DNA of 64,000 nt from Aphidius gifuensis (taxonomy: Eukaryota; Arthropoda; Insecta; Hymenoptera; Braconidae): assembly GCF_014905175.1 (NCBI RefSeq), contig NC_057791.1:5518001-5582000 (forward strand). Reading direction: 5' to 3'. The position numbers and the translations under genes are program-made. Position 1 is the first letter of the stretch, and each line of letters opens with the position of its first letter. Positions 13,984 through 26,411 of this stretch are shown piece by piece. The notes beneath the pieces are model-generated. The model had not been told where the DNA came from and searched no databases. It saw nothing but the letters and a program-made list of their open reading frames with translations.

Positions 13984-14097
13984 ATGTTATTTGTCAAGTT
14001 AATCTTCAACATATGTAAACATTGAACTCGCGAACTTTTTTGGTATCGAAATTATTACACTTAAAAATAATCAACCTAGCTGTTAAAAAAAAATTTA

Positions 14098-14103
14098 AAT
14101 AAA
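14098..14103 (+). terminator. Candidate poly(A) signal of the two-domain secreted protein gene
   Basis: AATAAA lies 115 bases after the TAA stop, the only clear hexamer close to the end of this gene. Confidence 0.4.
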
Positions 14104-16118
14104 ATTTTTTAAATTACAAAAATGTACATTTAAAATAAAAACTTGTCACGTGTTATTTTATTTTTTCATTTTTATTATGATTTTAATGTTTAATTACACC
14201 CAAAAACTTATATATTTTTAACTTAAAAATTCAACTCATAATGGAGATTTATTTTAAAGTAATTTTTATATGTTTTATTCATTAAAAAATATTATTTTAA
14301 TAAAATATTTTATCAAGTTAATTATAAACTTAATAATTTAGCAAGTTTATATGTCATTATATTTGTTTAATAAACATTGTAAAAAACATTAACCATAATT
14401 ACTTGTCAGCATTTCAAAGATAGACATTTTTTTTTCTTTTTCTTCTAATATTAGTAGAGATTCAAAGAACTTTTTGTCTGACAAAGTTACTATACTTTAC
14501 CAGAAATACAGATATCATGAATAAGATTTTAAACACAAATGGATCTTGTCTTAAAGTATATATATCTATATATCTATTTTGAATAAGTGCTTTTGATAAC
14601 TCATAAAATTTATCATAAAATTCACTGTAAAACTTTTATTATTTTCATTACTTTGGTTTTGCTGTATTTTCAAGAAAATAAATTAGATTGAAAAATATAT
14701 ATAAAATAAAAAGTTTTTATGTATATTTATATTTTATTTTATGGTAATTTAATAATTATATAAGTTGGGTATACAACAGTCAAGTGACAAGATACAAGTC
14801 TTTCGATTAAAATCATATATGATAAATATTTAAATTATACAGTTTGTTAATGAGACACTTCATTATCACAATTTCCTTTGATAAATATTATCACAGAAGG
14901 TGAGTAAAAGCATAAATATATTTATTCAATCTTTATAGTTAAAATATAAATTACCACAACGTCACATAAAAAATAATAAAGAAACGGAAATTTCATCTTG
15001 GCAATGTCACTTTCAGGAGATTTTATGAAAAATAAAAAATCATTGTCATTTTCACCGTTCAATTTTTCAAGCAAAAGTAATGTTGTGAAAAAAAAAAAAT
15101 AAATAATCCAATATACTACGCAGTCGCATAGAAGTTGTGGCTTAGAATTCTCTTTGATGTCAAAAAGGGTCTACACTACGTGTCACATAATTATCTTTTT
15201 TTTTTTATTTTTCTTTGAGGTCATAATTTCCGGATCATACATCAATATTCTCGTGTTTTATTTCACAAACAAAATGCATTGCTAGCTGATTTTTCAAGAT
15301 GACTTTTATAAAGACCAAGTATCCGAAGAAAAATTCATAAGATAGTTTTTTTTTTAATTTTATTCATTTTAGTTGAACTTTTTTATGCATAAACGTACTT
15401 CAATATAGCTTCAAGGGCTGCAGTGGTAACTTCAACATGTACCTTGGTTAAAACTTACAAAATTATTTTCTGAATTATATATATATACATATAATTATAT
15501 TTATTTAAAAAAAAAAAAAAAAAGAAGTATGATTTAGAATTCTGTGAAAGATTAAATATATTATATATCTTTATTCTTTATTGACAGAACTTTTTTATAA
15601 TTACATGACCATCTTATGATTACCTTACCTTTATTTCAAAAAAAAAAAAAAAAATATATATCCCTACAGTATTATTAAAAAAACAATTTCAAAATAGTAA
15701 AAATAAAAAGAAATAATATCAAGCTTTGAAATTTTTTAAAACTTGACATTATGAAATCTAATAATTGCTTTATATTTATTATTATTAATTTTTCTATTGT
15801 ATAATGATTTTTTAATTTATGTATAAAAATTGTGAATATATTAATATATTGAAAATTGTTTTATTAGTTTTAGTTGCTAATGACAGTTCAAAGGGGGGTC
15901 GTGGTTTATGAAATTCCTGAAGGTTGTTTCCGGCGTGATCGAGATACCGAAACGATTTTTTACGGCTGGCTTGAGTTGTTAGTGAGGGTGATGTGTAGAT
16001 CCGATACCTCAGTTCTCATGTACATAAAAAAAATAAGTGTTGAGTCAAGCATTGTATCAACATTATAATACTGAGGGGGGCAAAATAAACAATACACAAG
16101 AGCAAGGTCAACAAAACA
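14104..16118. other. Intergenic spacer
   Basis: AT-rich sequence with long A runs. The last part (about 15,880-16,080) is visibly richer in G and C and includes runs such as GGGGGG on both sides. A 64-codon frame crosses it but has no start context, no splice partner and no recognisable protein; it more likely belongs to the upstream control region of the next gene. Confidence 0.35.
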
Positions 16119-16156
16119 TATAAAAATATTCCTACAAAGTAAAAATTATTTCAGAG
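16119..16156 (+). promoter_or_regulatory. TATA plus initiator of the Tyr/Arg/Asp-rich secreted protein gene
   Basis: TATAAAAA starts at 16119 and an initiator-like TTTCAGAG places a start at about 16153, 34 bp later. The resulting first exon (about 16153-16319) would carry a 164-base leader and end exactly after the ATG. The alternative is that a TTTCAACAG acceptor ending at 16303 makes the ATG exon only 16 bases long. Confidence 0.45.
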
Positions 16157-16316
16157 TTCTTTTAGACTTCAACGTGAATAGTATACAGATATTGTTTTTT
16201 TTTTTTGTTTTTTTTTTATTTTTTTTAGTAATATTAATTATTATTTATCATAAAAAAATCGTGTAATGCGACGGAAATATTTATTTTGGTGTTGTTTCAA
16301 CAGTGGATACAGCAAA

Positions 16317-19300
16317 ATGGTGAGTTAATTAAAATATAAATTGATATTTCTATTTTAATGTATATAAATAAACGAGATAGCATTATGAATTATTTATTAC
16401 AAATGATCTTGATTTTTTTTTTTTTTAAAAACTTGCTGGATAAAATAGAAAAACTGTTTGGTTAAAAAAATACGTGACACTACGATCGTTGCATATATAT
16501 TTTGTGTATTTTTCTCTGGCAAAAAATAAAACTCTCTGCAAGTATATTTATATCAAGTTATCATATTTTTTTTACATGAGATTATGGATCCTACAGGTTT
16601 ATTTTAATAAAAAGCACAAGCATTGAAAATTGATAGGATATCATAATAATTTTTACTCTAATAATTTAAAAGTTTTTTTTTATATACTTTAGTGTTTTAT
16701 GATAGACATTTAAAATAATTTTGACAGGGTGTTTTTTTATTACCACAAAAATAGAGTGTAAAAAATATAACTGAGCTTTGATAGAGTGAAATAAGATAAA
16801 AATAAGGTTTCATTTGATTAATACTTTAATCTCATCTTCAAAAAAAAAAAAAAATTTTATTAATAGAAAAATAAAATTTCAACTTAACAAATTCAGCTAT
16901 CACAAAAGTTAATTGAAATATTTGGTTTCATTTTATAGCTTCAATTAATTTCACAAAAAGATGAAAGAAAAATAAATGTAAAAATTTTTATACATAATAT
17001 CAAGTGGTTGATTGCATTTAGGTATATATACATATAATTTTTTTTCACCTCTGAGAATCTCTCAATTCAGTGATTCAAGAAGAAAATAAAATCGAAAAAT
17101 AAAAAAATATTGTAGTTATACTTGCAAGAAATTGCCGAGGTAAGACTCGGTGAAGCGTGAATGAAAATTTCATGGCGGATAAAAGGTAAAGAAAGAACGA
17201 CCCTAGTGTAAAATAAAATCAAAGTTCTGAACGCCAGTTTTTTTTTTTTTTGCAAGCTTCGCTTTTTTTATCACCCTAGAATCGTTTATCTACTGTTTTA
17301 TTTTCTCGTTTTTCCAATTAATGAAGTTTTTCTAAATGAATCGTCACTTTAAAAAATAAAAAAATTATTGCCTGATCGTTAAGATATTTTAAGTCTATAG
17401 TAATGATTATTTAATCCAACTGTCTGACAGTGATATAAAGGTTCTATTAGTCGATTGACTGACTACTCTATAGTTGAAATTTTAGTGAATCCACAATGAT
17501 AGCTACTTCAAAATAAATGTAATACATTAGTAAATATAAAATATTGAAGTACTTTTATATAATAAATATCATTGTCTTGCTGAACGTGTATTGAATTTTT
17601 TATTTAGTGCATATTTTAATAGTCAGTAAACCATGTCGATGGTACTTTGAATCATTTATTTAAACAGTAGAAAAAAATGAATGAAATAATTTATTAAAAT
17701 GTCGAATATAAATCAATAAATTTTATTAACTAATTTATTAATTTAATTACTATTTTTTCTAAATTGTTTCTCCATATTATTCAATTGAAAAAAAATTAAT
17801 TTTAATTAGATATAATAGAAATACATTTAATATATTTTAAATAAAATAAACAAAATTTGTTTTAATTTTTTTAAATGCATGAGTAAAAACTACTCAGTTG
17901 TCGACTAATATATTAAACAGCTTTTAATAATATAATAATAACACCAAATGATCAACACTGATAAGTGAAAGACATTGAATTACAAAACGCAACAAAAAAA
18001 AAATTAAATAAATAACATTGTATTTTATATAATTACATGTATATATTTATAAAAAAATAAAAATTCAAGATTGACCTTACAGATAGAGTATAACATAAAA
18101 ATAAAAAATAAAATAATATTGAAGAGTCTAGTCATAGAAAAAAAAATATAAAATAATATAAACTTGAATTTAATATTTTTATTTAAAAAATATCAAAAAA
18201 TATATCGTGTCCTAAGTTAATTCAAACAGAAAAAGAGGACGGAAGGAAACTGGCCATGAATAGAAAGGAATTCGGAAGTGATAAAGTCGCGTGAAAATAT
18301 ACACTGTTGTGTTTTGTATATTAAAAATAAAACAATTATTAATACTAGGGTCAGTGATTTGACAAAAGGAAGTACATTGTGGTAAGAATATAATGGACAG
18401 GTGAAACATTTGTTGTTATAATACTACAAGTGTTTTTTTTTTTTTTTTTTTGTTGTTATTTATTCTTCAATGTTTTTTATCACCCCTGTATTTTTTTATA
18501 TATACAACGACGACCCCCCATGTATACACGAGTCATTGTACACACGCGTTTGTCCTCAACTCTTTATTCTATAAATGCACCACACATAGCTAACGCACTT
18601 TTGACGTCATATCCGTTTTTTATATTTTTTTATTATATTTTATTTGGCTATGCTGGATTTTTCTGGATGATATAGAAATGCGAGGCAATGAAGTGCCTTG
18701 AACCGTGACCAAGCAAATGAACAAAAAAAAAAGAAAACAAAAATTAAAAAAGTAAAAAAAGAATTTAAAACAGAAGAGGAGGTAAAAAGCAAAAAAAAAA
18801 AATGAAAAAACTTGGTAATGGAGTAAAAGGAAAACGGGTCGATAGCTGACTCTCCCTCATTCACGTAACCTTTCTAACGAGATAGCGAAAATTTTAAAGC
18901 TTTCACGGTGTCTATGGTTTTAGTTATTTTTATTTTTTTTTTTTTATACAGAAGCCATCTCTACTCTCATAATTTATGACGTTCGTAATTGCAAATTTCG
19001 AATATTCTATCAAAATTTTTTATATATTAATTTATTCTATATATTATATTTCATTTTTCTTCAAGTAATAAAGTTTATTTATAACGCTTTTTATGTGGGT
19101 TATATTTTTTTTATTTCATGTATGTATATAATAAAAATTAATAACTTTAAAACTCTACTGAAAGTAAATAGACTTGTTGAGTAATTACTGTCGATAAAAA
19201 TTATTGATTTTAGTGTTTAAAACTTGGCTTAAGAATATTTATAAATTTGAAGTTTCTCATTATCGGTTTAGGAAAATTATTATATCATATACACAATTGA

Positions 19301-22300
19301 TTAATTATCGAAAATTAATTTGTTTTTGTAACTATATCATCGTTAAATGTTTCCTCCATAAAAGAGATATCTATATTAAAGTATAAATTCTAGTAAGCTA
19401 CAATTATAAACTGTTTGATTATGTATTTATATATTTTTAAACGAAACATGCGACTAATGTATTTAGTTCTAATAAGAAAAATATCTTTTAGAAATTTAAA
19501 TGTATTTAAAAGTACTTCAAGGGTAACCCTGGATCCATTTTTTATCTATAACTAAAACAAAATTTGAAATATAATTTAAACATAATTCGAAGATTTTTTT
19601 CATTTAAACTGTGATAAATTAAATACTTTTTATCACAACAATTTCGGTGGATTTTTTAATAAATACTATTATTTCTATCCAATTTATTTTTCATGTGATT
19701 ATTTTTTTTATAAAATAAAATTTGAAAAATTATTATTTTACATATATCTTTTGTAATAATAATAATAATTATAATAAACAAAATAATTTCATTTTTTCTA
19801 TTATTGTTTTAAAAAAATAAACACTATATCATTCTAATTTTCAAAAAAAAAAATTGAATTAATTTTATAAATAAGCTATTGTATAGATAACCACAAAATA
19901 AAGTCACGGTGTATAATATTTTTAATAATATATAGGTATATATATAAAAATTTGAAATAAAAACATTTCAAATTGCGTTACATCCGTTGAGTCAATTGTA
20001 TTTTATCGTCAGGATGCATCTCCGGGACAGAAATTTTATCAATTTTTAGCCTTAGGAAATTATTATATACAGAGGATGCTTTCATGTGAGAAAATAAACA
20101 GTTACAATCATTCAATTATATTTCAACAACAAATATAACTTTGGTAATTTCCATAGACTTTAAATGTACATTTATATTTATTATTCATGTTGAGCATTGT
20201 GTGTCAAATTAAATATTCAAGATCTACTCTGACAGATTTTATTTTTTCAAATTTTCATTTGGTATCAAAAACACCTACTGTAATTTTTTTCTAATCTATT
20301 GTACACTTACACAATTTTTTTTTTTTTTTTTTCAGACGAAAGCCTTACTGCTGTTTATGATTTTTACTTTATGTGACATACGAGCAGAAGAATCAAGCAC
20401 AACTCTACCATCAGAAACAACTCTTGGCAAATTATTACGTCAAGCTCGTTCTGAATATTATCCAAGTAAATATGAAGCAGATGGCTCATCTGTAACTTCT
20501 GGTGCAATTGGAATTCGTGGTGAACCAGAACACAGAGATGCTGCTTATTATGAGTCACGATGTATCACCTGTGACCCAAACAAATCTGCAGTAGCCGACA
20601 GAATGTAAGTTACAATTCACTTTACACTTGTTAACTTACAACAACCAATTATTTTCTTGACATTCACAAAAGTCATATATATATATTTGTGTGTTATAAT
20701 ACTATACAAGCAAACATTTTCAATTGCTAAAGTTTTGTTTTCTCAAAAGAATATATATTGATTCTCATAGAATACATTTGTTTTGTTTTTTTTCCATTAA
20801 AATACTTTTAGTAAAAGAGAATTCATCTAAGAATAGAACAGTCTTTTTAAGAACGTACTGAATGAACTTTTAAATAATCGAAAAATAATTTAAAAAAGGG
20901 GTTTAACTAAAACGTATATCTATTTGAATTTAATTTCAAAAATTTTAATTATTTTTATTTGTTGATAATATTGTTGTTATTATTTTCCCAATTAATTTAA
21001 AAAAAAAGAACTAAATTTTGTTTAATAAATTTCATCACAAAGAGATTAGTATTATTATTAATTAATATGTTAATTAAAGGTGGAGAGGAAAACCACGATA
21101 TGATTATTATGAAGATGATATTGATGAACGAAGACATCGATATCGTTACAATGACTATGCTGATAGACCACGTAATATAGGATATGAATATGAACGACCA
21201 AGAGGAGGATCAACTTATGATAATGATCGTCCAAGTAATTTACCATTTGATTATGATCGTATGAGAGGACCATCACAAGATTATGATCATTATGATACAT
21301 ATGGAAGGATTATTCCAACGAGACCACTTCCCTATTCTGATCGGTAAGCTATATTGAATTTAATTAATCAGGAAAATTCAATTTAAAATATTTATTAATC
21401 TATTAATTTGTTTTTGATTTTTTTTTTATTATAGATATGATATGCAGTCTGGTAGAGATTATTATAATAATGACATGAGATATGAACGTAATTATGATCG
21501 TTATTCAGAACGTGGAAATGGTTATGACAATTCAGATCAAGGATATTTAACAAATGTAAATCGTTATGATTCTTATAATTCACAAAGACGACCAATTGAT
21601 GATCCATATATGTCAAGATATGATGGCTATAATTATATGAAGTAATAAATTTTATAATTAATTTGAATATATAATTTGTAAATATAAACAGTAAAACTTT
21701 TGTTAACAGATATGATCCTTATGATAAATATGAGCCATATGATAGAAACAGCTTTAGAAAACCATATGATGATAGACGTGATAGATATGATAGATATGAA
21801 CGTTATCCATTTCGTGGAGGACCTAATTCTAGAGGATACTTTAACTCTGGTTTATGGGGACCAGGTGGAGAAAGAGGATATCCCACTAGTACATTGAATT
21901 ATGGAGGAGGTTATAGAGATAATAACTGGAGAGAACCTGGTAAAGAAAGAGAACCCAAGTAAGTCAAATCAATGTCATCAAGTTTTTAATTAATTTGCTT
22001 TTAAATATAATAATTTAATTTTTTTTTTTTAATTAGTAGTGATCACTGGAAAGACCTGAATCGTGATCGAGAAGTTGGGTAAGTTTAGTAAGTTAAGTGT
22101 TTCAATTAATTGTTCGTTCGTTGATAATTATAAATTTATAATTTTTTTTTTTTTTTGGTCAAAATCAATGAAAATAGTCTATTTAAATATTATCTAATTT
22201 ATGAAATTTATGAATTTTAATTTCGAGCAATATTTGACTGGACTAAAAGATTATTTTAACTTTGAAAATTTTATTTTTTTTTCTTTAAATTATTCTGAAT

Positions 22301-22835
22301 TTAGAATGTCACTTAGATGTGACATACTAAAATGTTTTTAAGCTTTTTAATTATTCATTAATAAATATTTAATTAAGCTACTTATATTCAAAATAATGTT
22401 GTTGATAAAATATAATTTTTACTGCAGTATACCATCAAAATTATTTATACAAATTTTATTTTAATTATACTAAAATTAAATTTATAAAATTATTTAATAA
22501 TATATAAGCTCAAATAAAATAATAATAATAATAAAATTACAAAGTACATGTAAAGTTTTCATTAAAAATTAATAACTACTGTCATAAAACATTTGTTATA
22601 TTATACAAAGTACACTGTATACACTTTATGCATAAGCTGACCAAAGCACGATGTTTGTTTCAGACCTTATCGACCAAGAGATTATTATGATGGTAGTACA
22701 ACACAACCTGGAGGACCAAGAGGTACAAGTTATCGTTACGACAGACCAGAATCCTCAACAAAACCAGATTTACCCGAACGGGATAAGCCCACTAACTCGC
22801 CTCAAACACAAGATAATAAAGCCTATAAGGATTAG
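16317..22835 (+). CDS. Secreted Tyr/Arg/Asp/Gly-rich low-complexity protein (seven exons)
   Basis: Coding exons 16317-16319 (ATG only), 20336-20604, 21080-21343, 21435-21641, 21710-21958, 22037-22078 and 22664-22835 join with GT-AG introns into 401 residues. Residues 1-18 form a signal peptide (MTKALLLFMIF-type core, cleavage near IRA/EE). Residues 19-90 are less repetitive and hold the only mature cysteines, a CITC at 77-80. From about 91 onward the chain is dominated by Tyr, Arg, Asp, Gly and Pro with many RYD, YDR and GGP words. This suits an extracellular structural or matrix protein, possibly crosslinked through tyrosine, but no chitin-binding R&R or other known cuticle domain is visible. 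All junctions after the second exon are phase 2 and exons 3-6 are multiples of three (264, 207, 249, 42 bases), so any can be skipped in frame. The one-codon first exon followed by a 4-kb intron is typical of insect secreted structural genes. No family name can be given. Confidence 0.85.
16320..20335 (+). other. 4-kb first intron of the Tyr/Arg/Asp-rich protein gene
   Basis: Runs from a GTGAGT donor directly after the ATG to a long T tract with TTCAG. The stretch 18,220-18,900 is richer in G/C and mixed words than its surroundings and carries a CRE palindrome, so it is a plausible enhancer. No coding exon could be supported in it; the open frames seen there are products of T-rich and A-rich tracts. 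Confidence 0.5.
18602..18609. promoter_or_regulatory. CRE palindrome TGACGTCA in the first intron
   Basis: Perfect 8-bp TGACGTCA, the CREB/ATF consensus, surrounded by unusually non-AT-rich intron sequence. Presence is seen directly; function is inferred, and single 8-mers occur by chance. Confidence 0.3.
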
Positions 22836-22854
22836 ACTTATAAATTTGACAAGA

Positions 22855-22860
22855 AATAAA
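22855..22860 (+). terminator. Poly(A) signal of the Tyr/Arg/Asp-rich protein gene
   Basis: AATAAA 20 bases after the TAG stop, followed by a T-rich stretch, implying a very short 3' UTR. Confidence 0.55.
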
Positions 22861-25574
22861 TTCTTTTACTTGAATATTTTTTGTTAATTACAACAATTAA
22901 CATAATTTAAAAAAAAATGTATTAATACTCAATGCCATTGATCATTTCAATGAGTAAATTTATTTTTAAAAAATTATAAAATTGATTACTAATGAACAAT
23001 TTTATATGTTTTTTTATTAAAACTTAATTATTTTTTAATTTTTTTTTTTCCAAGAATTTTAAAATTTTTCACTAAATTTAATTGCAGACAAAAATTAATA
23101 TTAACTTTTGATAATTTTAGATAAGACATTGAGCATTGCAAGTCAAAAATTAAATTAAAGCTAAATTTATATTTCTGTTGAGGATGAAATAAAATATAGT
23201 ATTAAATTTCATGACTTAAAATGTGACTATATGAAATAATTATTTTAAGCAATTAATTTTTTTTTTTTTTTCTTTTTTTTTTTTTGTATACTGAAAATAA
23301 TAAACATTTAAAAATGAATTACTCTATATCTTAAATTTATTTTAAAACTTTATTTCAGAAATTTGATATTTTTTAATTATTTTTTTTTTCAACACAATTG
23401 TAGACATTCAATTATATAGCCACGAAAAGTTGGGAGGACAAGAAAGCGCGATAAATTTACTCGACAAATTTGCACAGAACGCTTGCCTGTTTAATTTAAA
23501 ATTCTGTCTTCTGAGTTTTATATGAAAACTGTTTGGGTTTTGTCATGCTTTTGAATTCCAAAACATTGAAAATTAATCATATTTTTTTTTTTTATTTTTA
23601 CTAACCCCTCAAGTTTTTCTTGGCCTCAATACACCCGACAAATTGCTCGTTGCAATTACAATTTTTTATGAAATTTACAAATTTATGTTTCGACTTTTTC
23701 AACTATATATTTTTTTTAAATATATAAATTTGTATTTTATTGTTCTAGTTTTCTTTTTCTTTTGTTATTATTGATACACATTGATGACAAACATTGATAC
23801 TGATCACTGTGGTCTGTAGACTAAACTTTATAGGCTACGATAACTTTTAACTTATTTCATCAAAAGTACTTAAACTTTTAACATAATGTGGCAAGATGAC
23901 ATACACCCGAGTCACCATGTTTCTTAAATTACATTTACTTATAAATGACAGACAGTAGGATGCAATTATTTGAAAATATCAACTAAAAATTAGACAAATA
24001 AAATTAAATTAAATGCACAATACCAAATTCCATCAATCATCTTTGTAAAATTCAGTGAAGCATTTACTTGACAAACGTGAAATGTACTATGCTTACATTT
24101 TCAGATGTTGGTAATCTAAATGCTAATACTCTACTGTATAAGTTAAACTTAAACTTGGAAATACTCAAAGTTTGTTAGATTATTATTATTGAACAATAAT
24201 TTGAATCCGATTGTATTTCTTGAAGACTTTGACTGTATATAATGTCTTTGATGATTAATATTAGTTTTATTTATGATAAAGTTACTTGCACTATTAAAAT
24301 ACTGTATTTTCATTATTTATTTATTTTTTTAGTTAGTAAATCATAGCACCAGAAGTTTAAAACGTTGTGTCAAATATTTTCATATATGTTTAAAGTTTTC
24401 ACTAATTTTAAATATCAACAAAGCCAACAATAAAATTTAAAATAACAATTAAATAATCGCAAACAACATTTTTTTTTATAGTAATTGGCATTATATAATG
24501 TTGCTTTATGTATTTTTTAATTTATTTCATATGAATATAAACTATATAATTTTCATTTTATTTTTAAAAACATGTCAACACACTCAACAAATAAAATAAT
24601 TGATAGTAAAATATTGCATGAGTATATATATATGATTTGATCGCTCAATGAATAATACAAAGAAAAATAATATTCCTCGCACCAGTGAATTGAGCACGAC
24701 AAACAACAACTAACGTAGATTGCTAAATATGTTTTGAAGTTATTAAAACACGTATAACAAAATGCAACAAAAGAGTCGACTTTACAATGAGGACATTTAT
24801 AGATCATCATCCTCTTTCATAATAAGTACAAAAAAAAATTTCGAAAGAGAATCTCTTTAAAGATAAAAAAATTTGAAAAGAAAATAAAAAATAAAACAAA
24901 AATTTTCATTAGATTTTTAATCTTTTTTCAGTCACTCAAAAATCTATTTTATTAAATTTATTCATTGTGCTTTCATTTTAGTTATTTATTTTTTTCTTTT
25001 AACTACAAAAAGTAATTGTCATTTCAAAGAATTTATAATTTAGTTTGACTCTATATTATTACTAATTTATTAGTGTTGTAATTTTCTAAACATATAATAA
25101 AAGTTTTAGCATAGTAAATGGTAACAGCTATATATATATTTACACGTTAATTCGCCTGTTGCCCGTTTTCCCTGATGTAATAAGGGATGGAAAATGAAAT
25201 TTTTTTTTTTTATGTTACGTTTCAAGGGATAACGTTCATACGTATTCACCTGGTCTATTATAATGTCTATTCTTTAACGCACGTGCTTCGCATGAGCAAT
25301 AATAGTGATTTTTTTTTTTTACCCTCAATACATCTGCCTTGGTCTTGATGCATCAAGAGTAAAATAATTTTTTTCAATTTTTTCAAAGACCTTCAAAGCA
25401 TAAATAAATTGATCAAGTACACCGAGATAAAATTTTATTTGCTCTATTGAATATAAAAAACAAATAAATTTTAAACTTATAGAGCTTTTAAATAAAAAAG
25501 CAAAAATCGTATTTTGTTATTTGCATGAATAACTCAATTTTTTTTCTGCAAATATATATATGTAGTGAGTAATA
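22861..25574. other. Gene-free AT-rich spacer
   Basis: No multi-exon gene could be assembled on either strand. The only item of note is a small cysteine-rich frame on the minus strand at 24553-24810. Two short stretches (23,420-23,560 and 25,140-25,350) are less AT-rich but contain no convincing exon. Confidence 0.4.
24553..24810 (-). CDS. Possible small cysteine-rich protein, weak
   Basis: An uninterrupted 85-codon frame opens with MMIYKCPHCKVDSF and then CYTC, giving two CxxC pairs like a zinc ribbon, followed by more cysteines (CCLSC, HWCEE) and a hydrophobic C-terminal part. Codon content is less A/T-monotonous than neighbouring chance frames. Against it, no promoter, splice site or homologue is recognisable, and its second half reads like chance Tyr/Ile-rich translation of AT-rich DNA. 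Listed as a possibility only. Confidence 0.15.
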   Translation of the reverse strand: MMIYKCPHCKVDSFVAFCYTCFNNFKTYLAIYVSCCLSCSIHWCEEYYFSLYYSLSDQIIYIYSCNILLSIILFVECVDMFLKIK

Positions 25575-25711
25575 AATTTTCAAGTTAAGAATGAATACAG
25601 TTATTGATTAATTCTAAAATGAAAATATAAGGGAGAAATAGTTTGTCTAGGCAAATAAAATCATCCCTATCACCAAATTGATAATAGACAATTGTTTCTT
25701 CGCCTTCATAG

Positions 25712-25785
25712 GCCTTCGTAGCGCAGCTTGGCAGCGCGTAAGTCTCATAATCTTAAGGTCGTGAGTTCGATCCTCACCGAGGGCA
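25712..25785 (+). tRNA. tRNA-Met (CAU, elongator)
   Basis: A 74-base cloverleaf. The acceptor stem GCCTTCG pairs with CGAGGGC (one G-T pair), with A as discriminator. The anticodon loop CTCATAA has anticodon CAT at 25746-25748, and GTTCGATCC forms the T loop. No intron. A run of eight T directly after 25785 is a pol III terminator. The body matches the animal elongator type and lacks the initiator AGCAGAGT start. Confidence 0.95.
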
Positions 25786-25973
25786 TTTTTTTTGCAATTA
25801 TTTTTACTTATTAATAAGCTATTTTATTTATCTCACTTACTGGTTTTTGCGAATAAACAGTTATTATAATTATTTTGAGAAAATTTCTCTTATTTTTGAA
25901 AGTATATTGCAAATTAGAGAATAGATGAATAAATTTCAATATAAAAATCAAAATAAAAGAAATGTGGGAATAG

Positions 25974-26110
25974 TATATTTCGTTACAAGTGCCCACTCAG
26001 AGAGTGTGCTCTCAACGAATTTGGAGGGGCAAGCACGAGCCTTGGCGAGTGTTTCCCCTCCAAATGAGTTGTGAGCGGGCTCTCTGATTGGGCACATGTA
26101 ACGAACTATA
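25974..26110. repeat. Foldback hairpin 1 between the tRNA-Met genes
   Basis: TATATTTCGTTAC at 25974-25986 mirrors GTAACGAACTATA at 26098-26110. Pairing continues inward through GTGCCCA/TGGGCAC, TCAGAGAG/CTCTCTGA, GCTC.CAAC/GTTG.GAGC and TTTGGAGGGG/CCCCTCCAAA to a loop near 26042. The arms are about 65 bp with some mismatches. It is richer in G+C than its surroundings. No protein is encoded; it resembles a foldback-type MITE. Confidence 0.8.
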
Positions 26111-26230
26111 TTTTATGTTACTAGGAACAGTGGTAATAATGTGTGAATTTCCAAAAAGCGCACTACCCCTCTTACGCTTTGAAAATTGAAAATTCACACA
26201 TTATTCCCACTGCCCTTGTAACATAAAATA
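26109..26230. repeat. Foldback hairpin 2 between the tRNA-Met genes
   Basis: TATTTTATGTTAC at 26109-26121 mirrors GTAACATAAAATA at 26218-26230. Inward, CAGTGG.AATAATGTGTGAA pairs with its complement and AAAGCG with CGCTTT, around a short C-rich loop near 26165. It abuts hairpin 1 and shares the GTTAC terminal word with it, suggesting two elements of one family placed end to end. Confidence 0.75.
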
Positions 26231-26337
26231 AATTGAAAATTACTATGGCACTTTTGTCGAATAAAATTTCGATGCATTTCGTTTTTCTATGATTTATTTT
26301 GACTTTTCCAAAAGTTAACACCAGTTGCAAAAAAAAA

Positions 26338-26411
26338 TGCCCTCGGTGAGGATCGAACTCACGACCTTAAGATTATGAGACTTACGCGCTGCCAAGCTGC
26401 GCTACGAAGGC
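26338..26411 (-). tRNA. tRNA-Met (CAU, elongator), second copy
   Basis: Identical over all 74 bases to the gene at 25712-25785, in reverse orientation, with a T run just past the 3' end on its own strand. The surrounding sequence also matches, which fixes it as an inverted duplicate. The two genes converge on the hairpin-bearing interior. Confidence 0.95.

Noticed and set aside
15874..16068. 64-codon frame upstream of the Tyr/Arg/Asp-rich gene
   Set aside because: No conserved start or splice signals, and it lies just before a TATA box; it is probably upstream control sequence.
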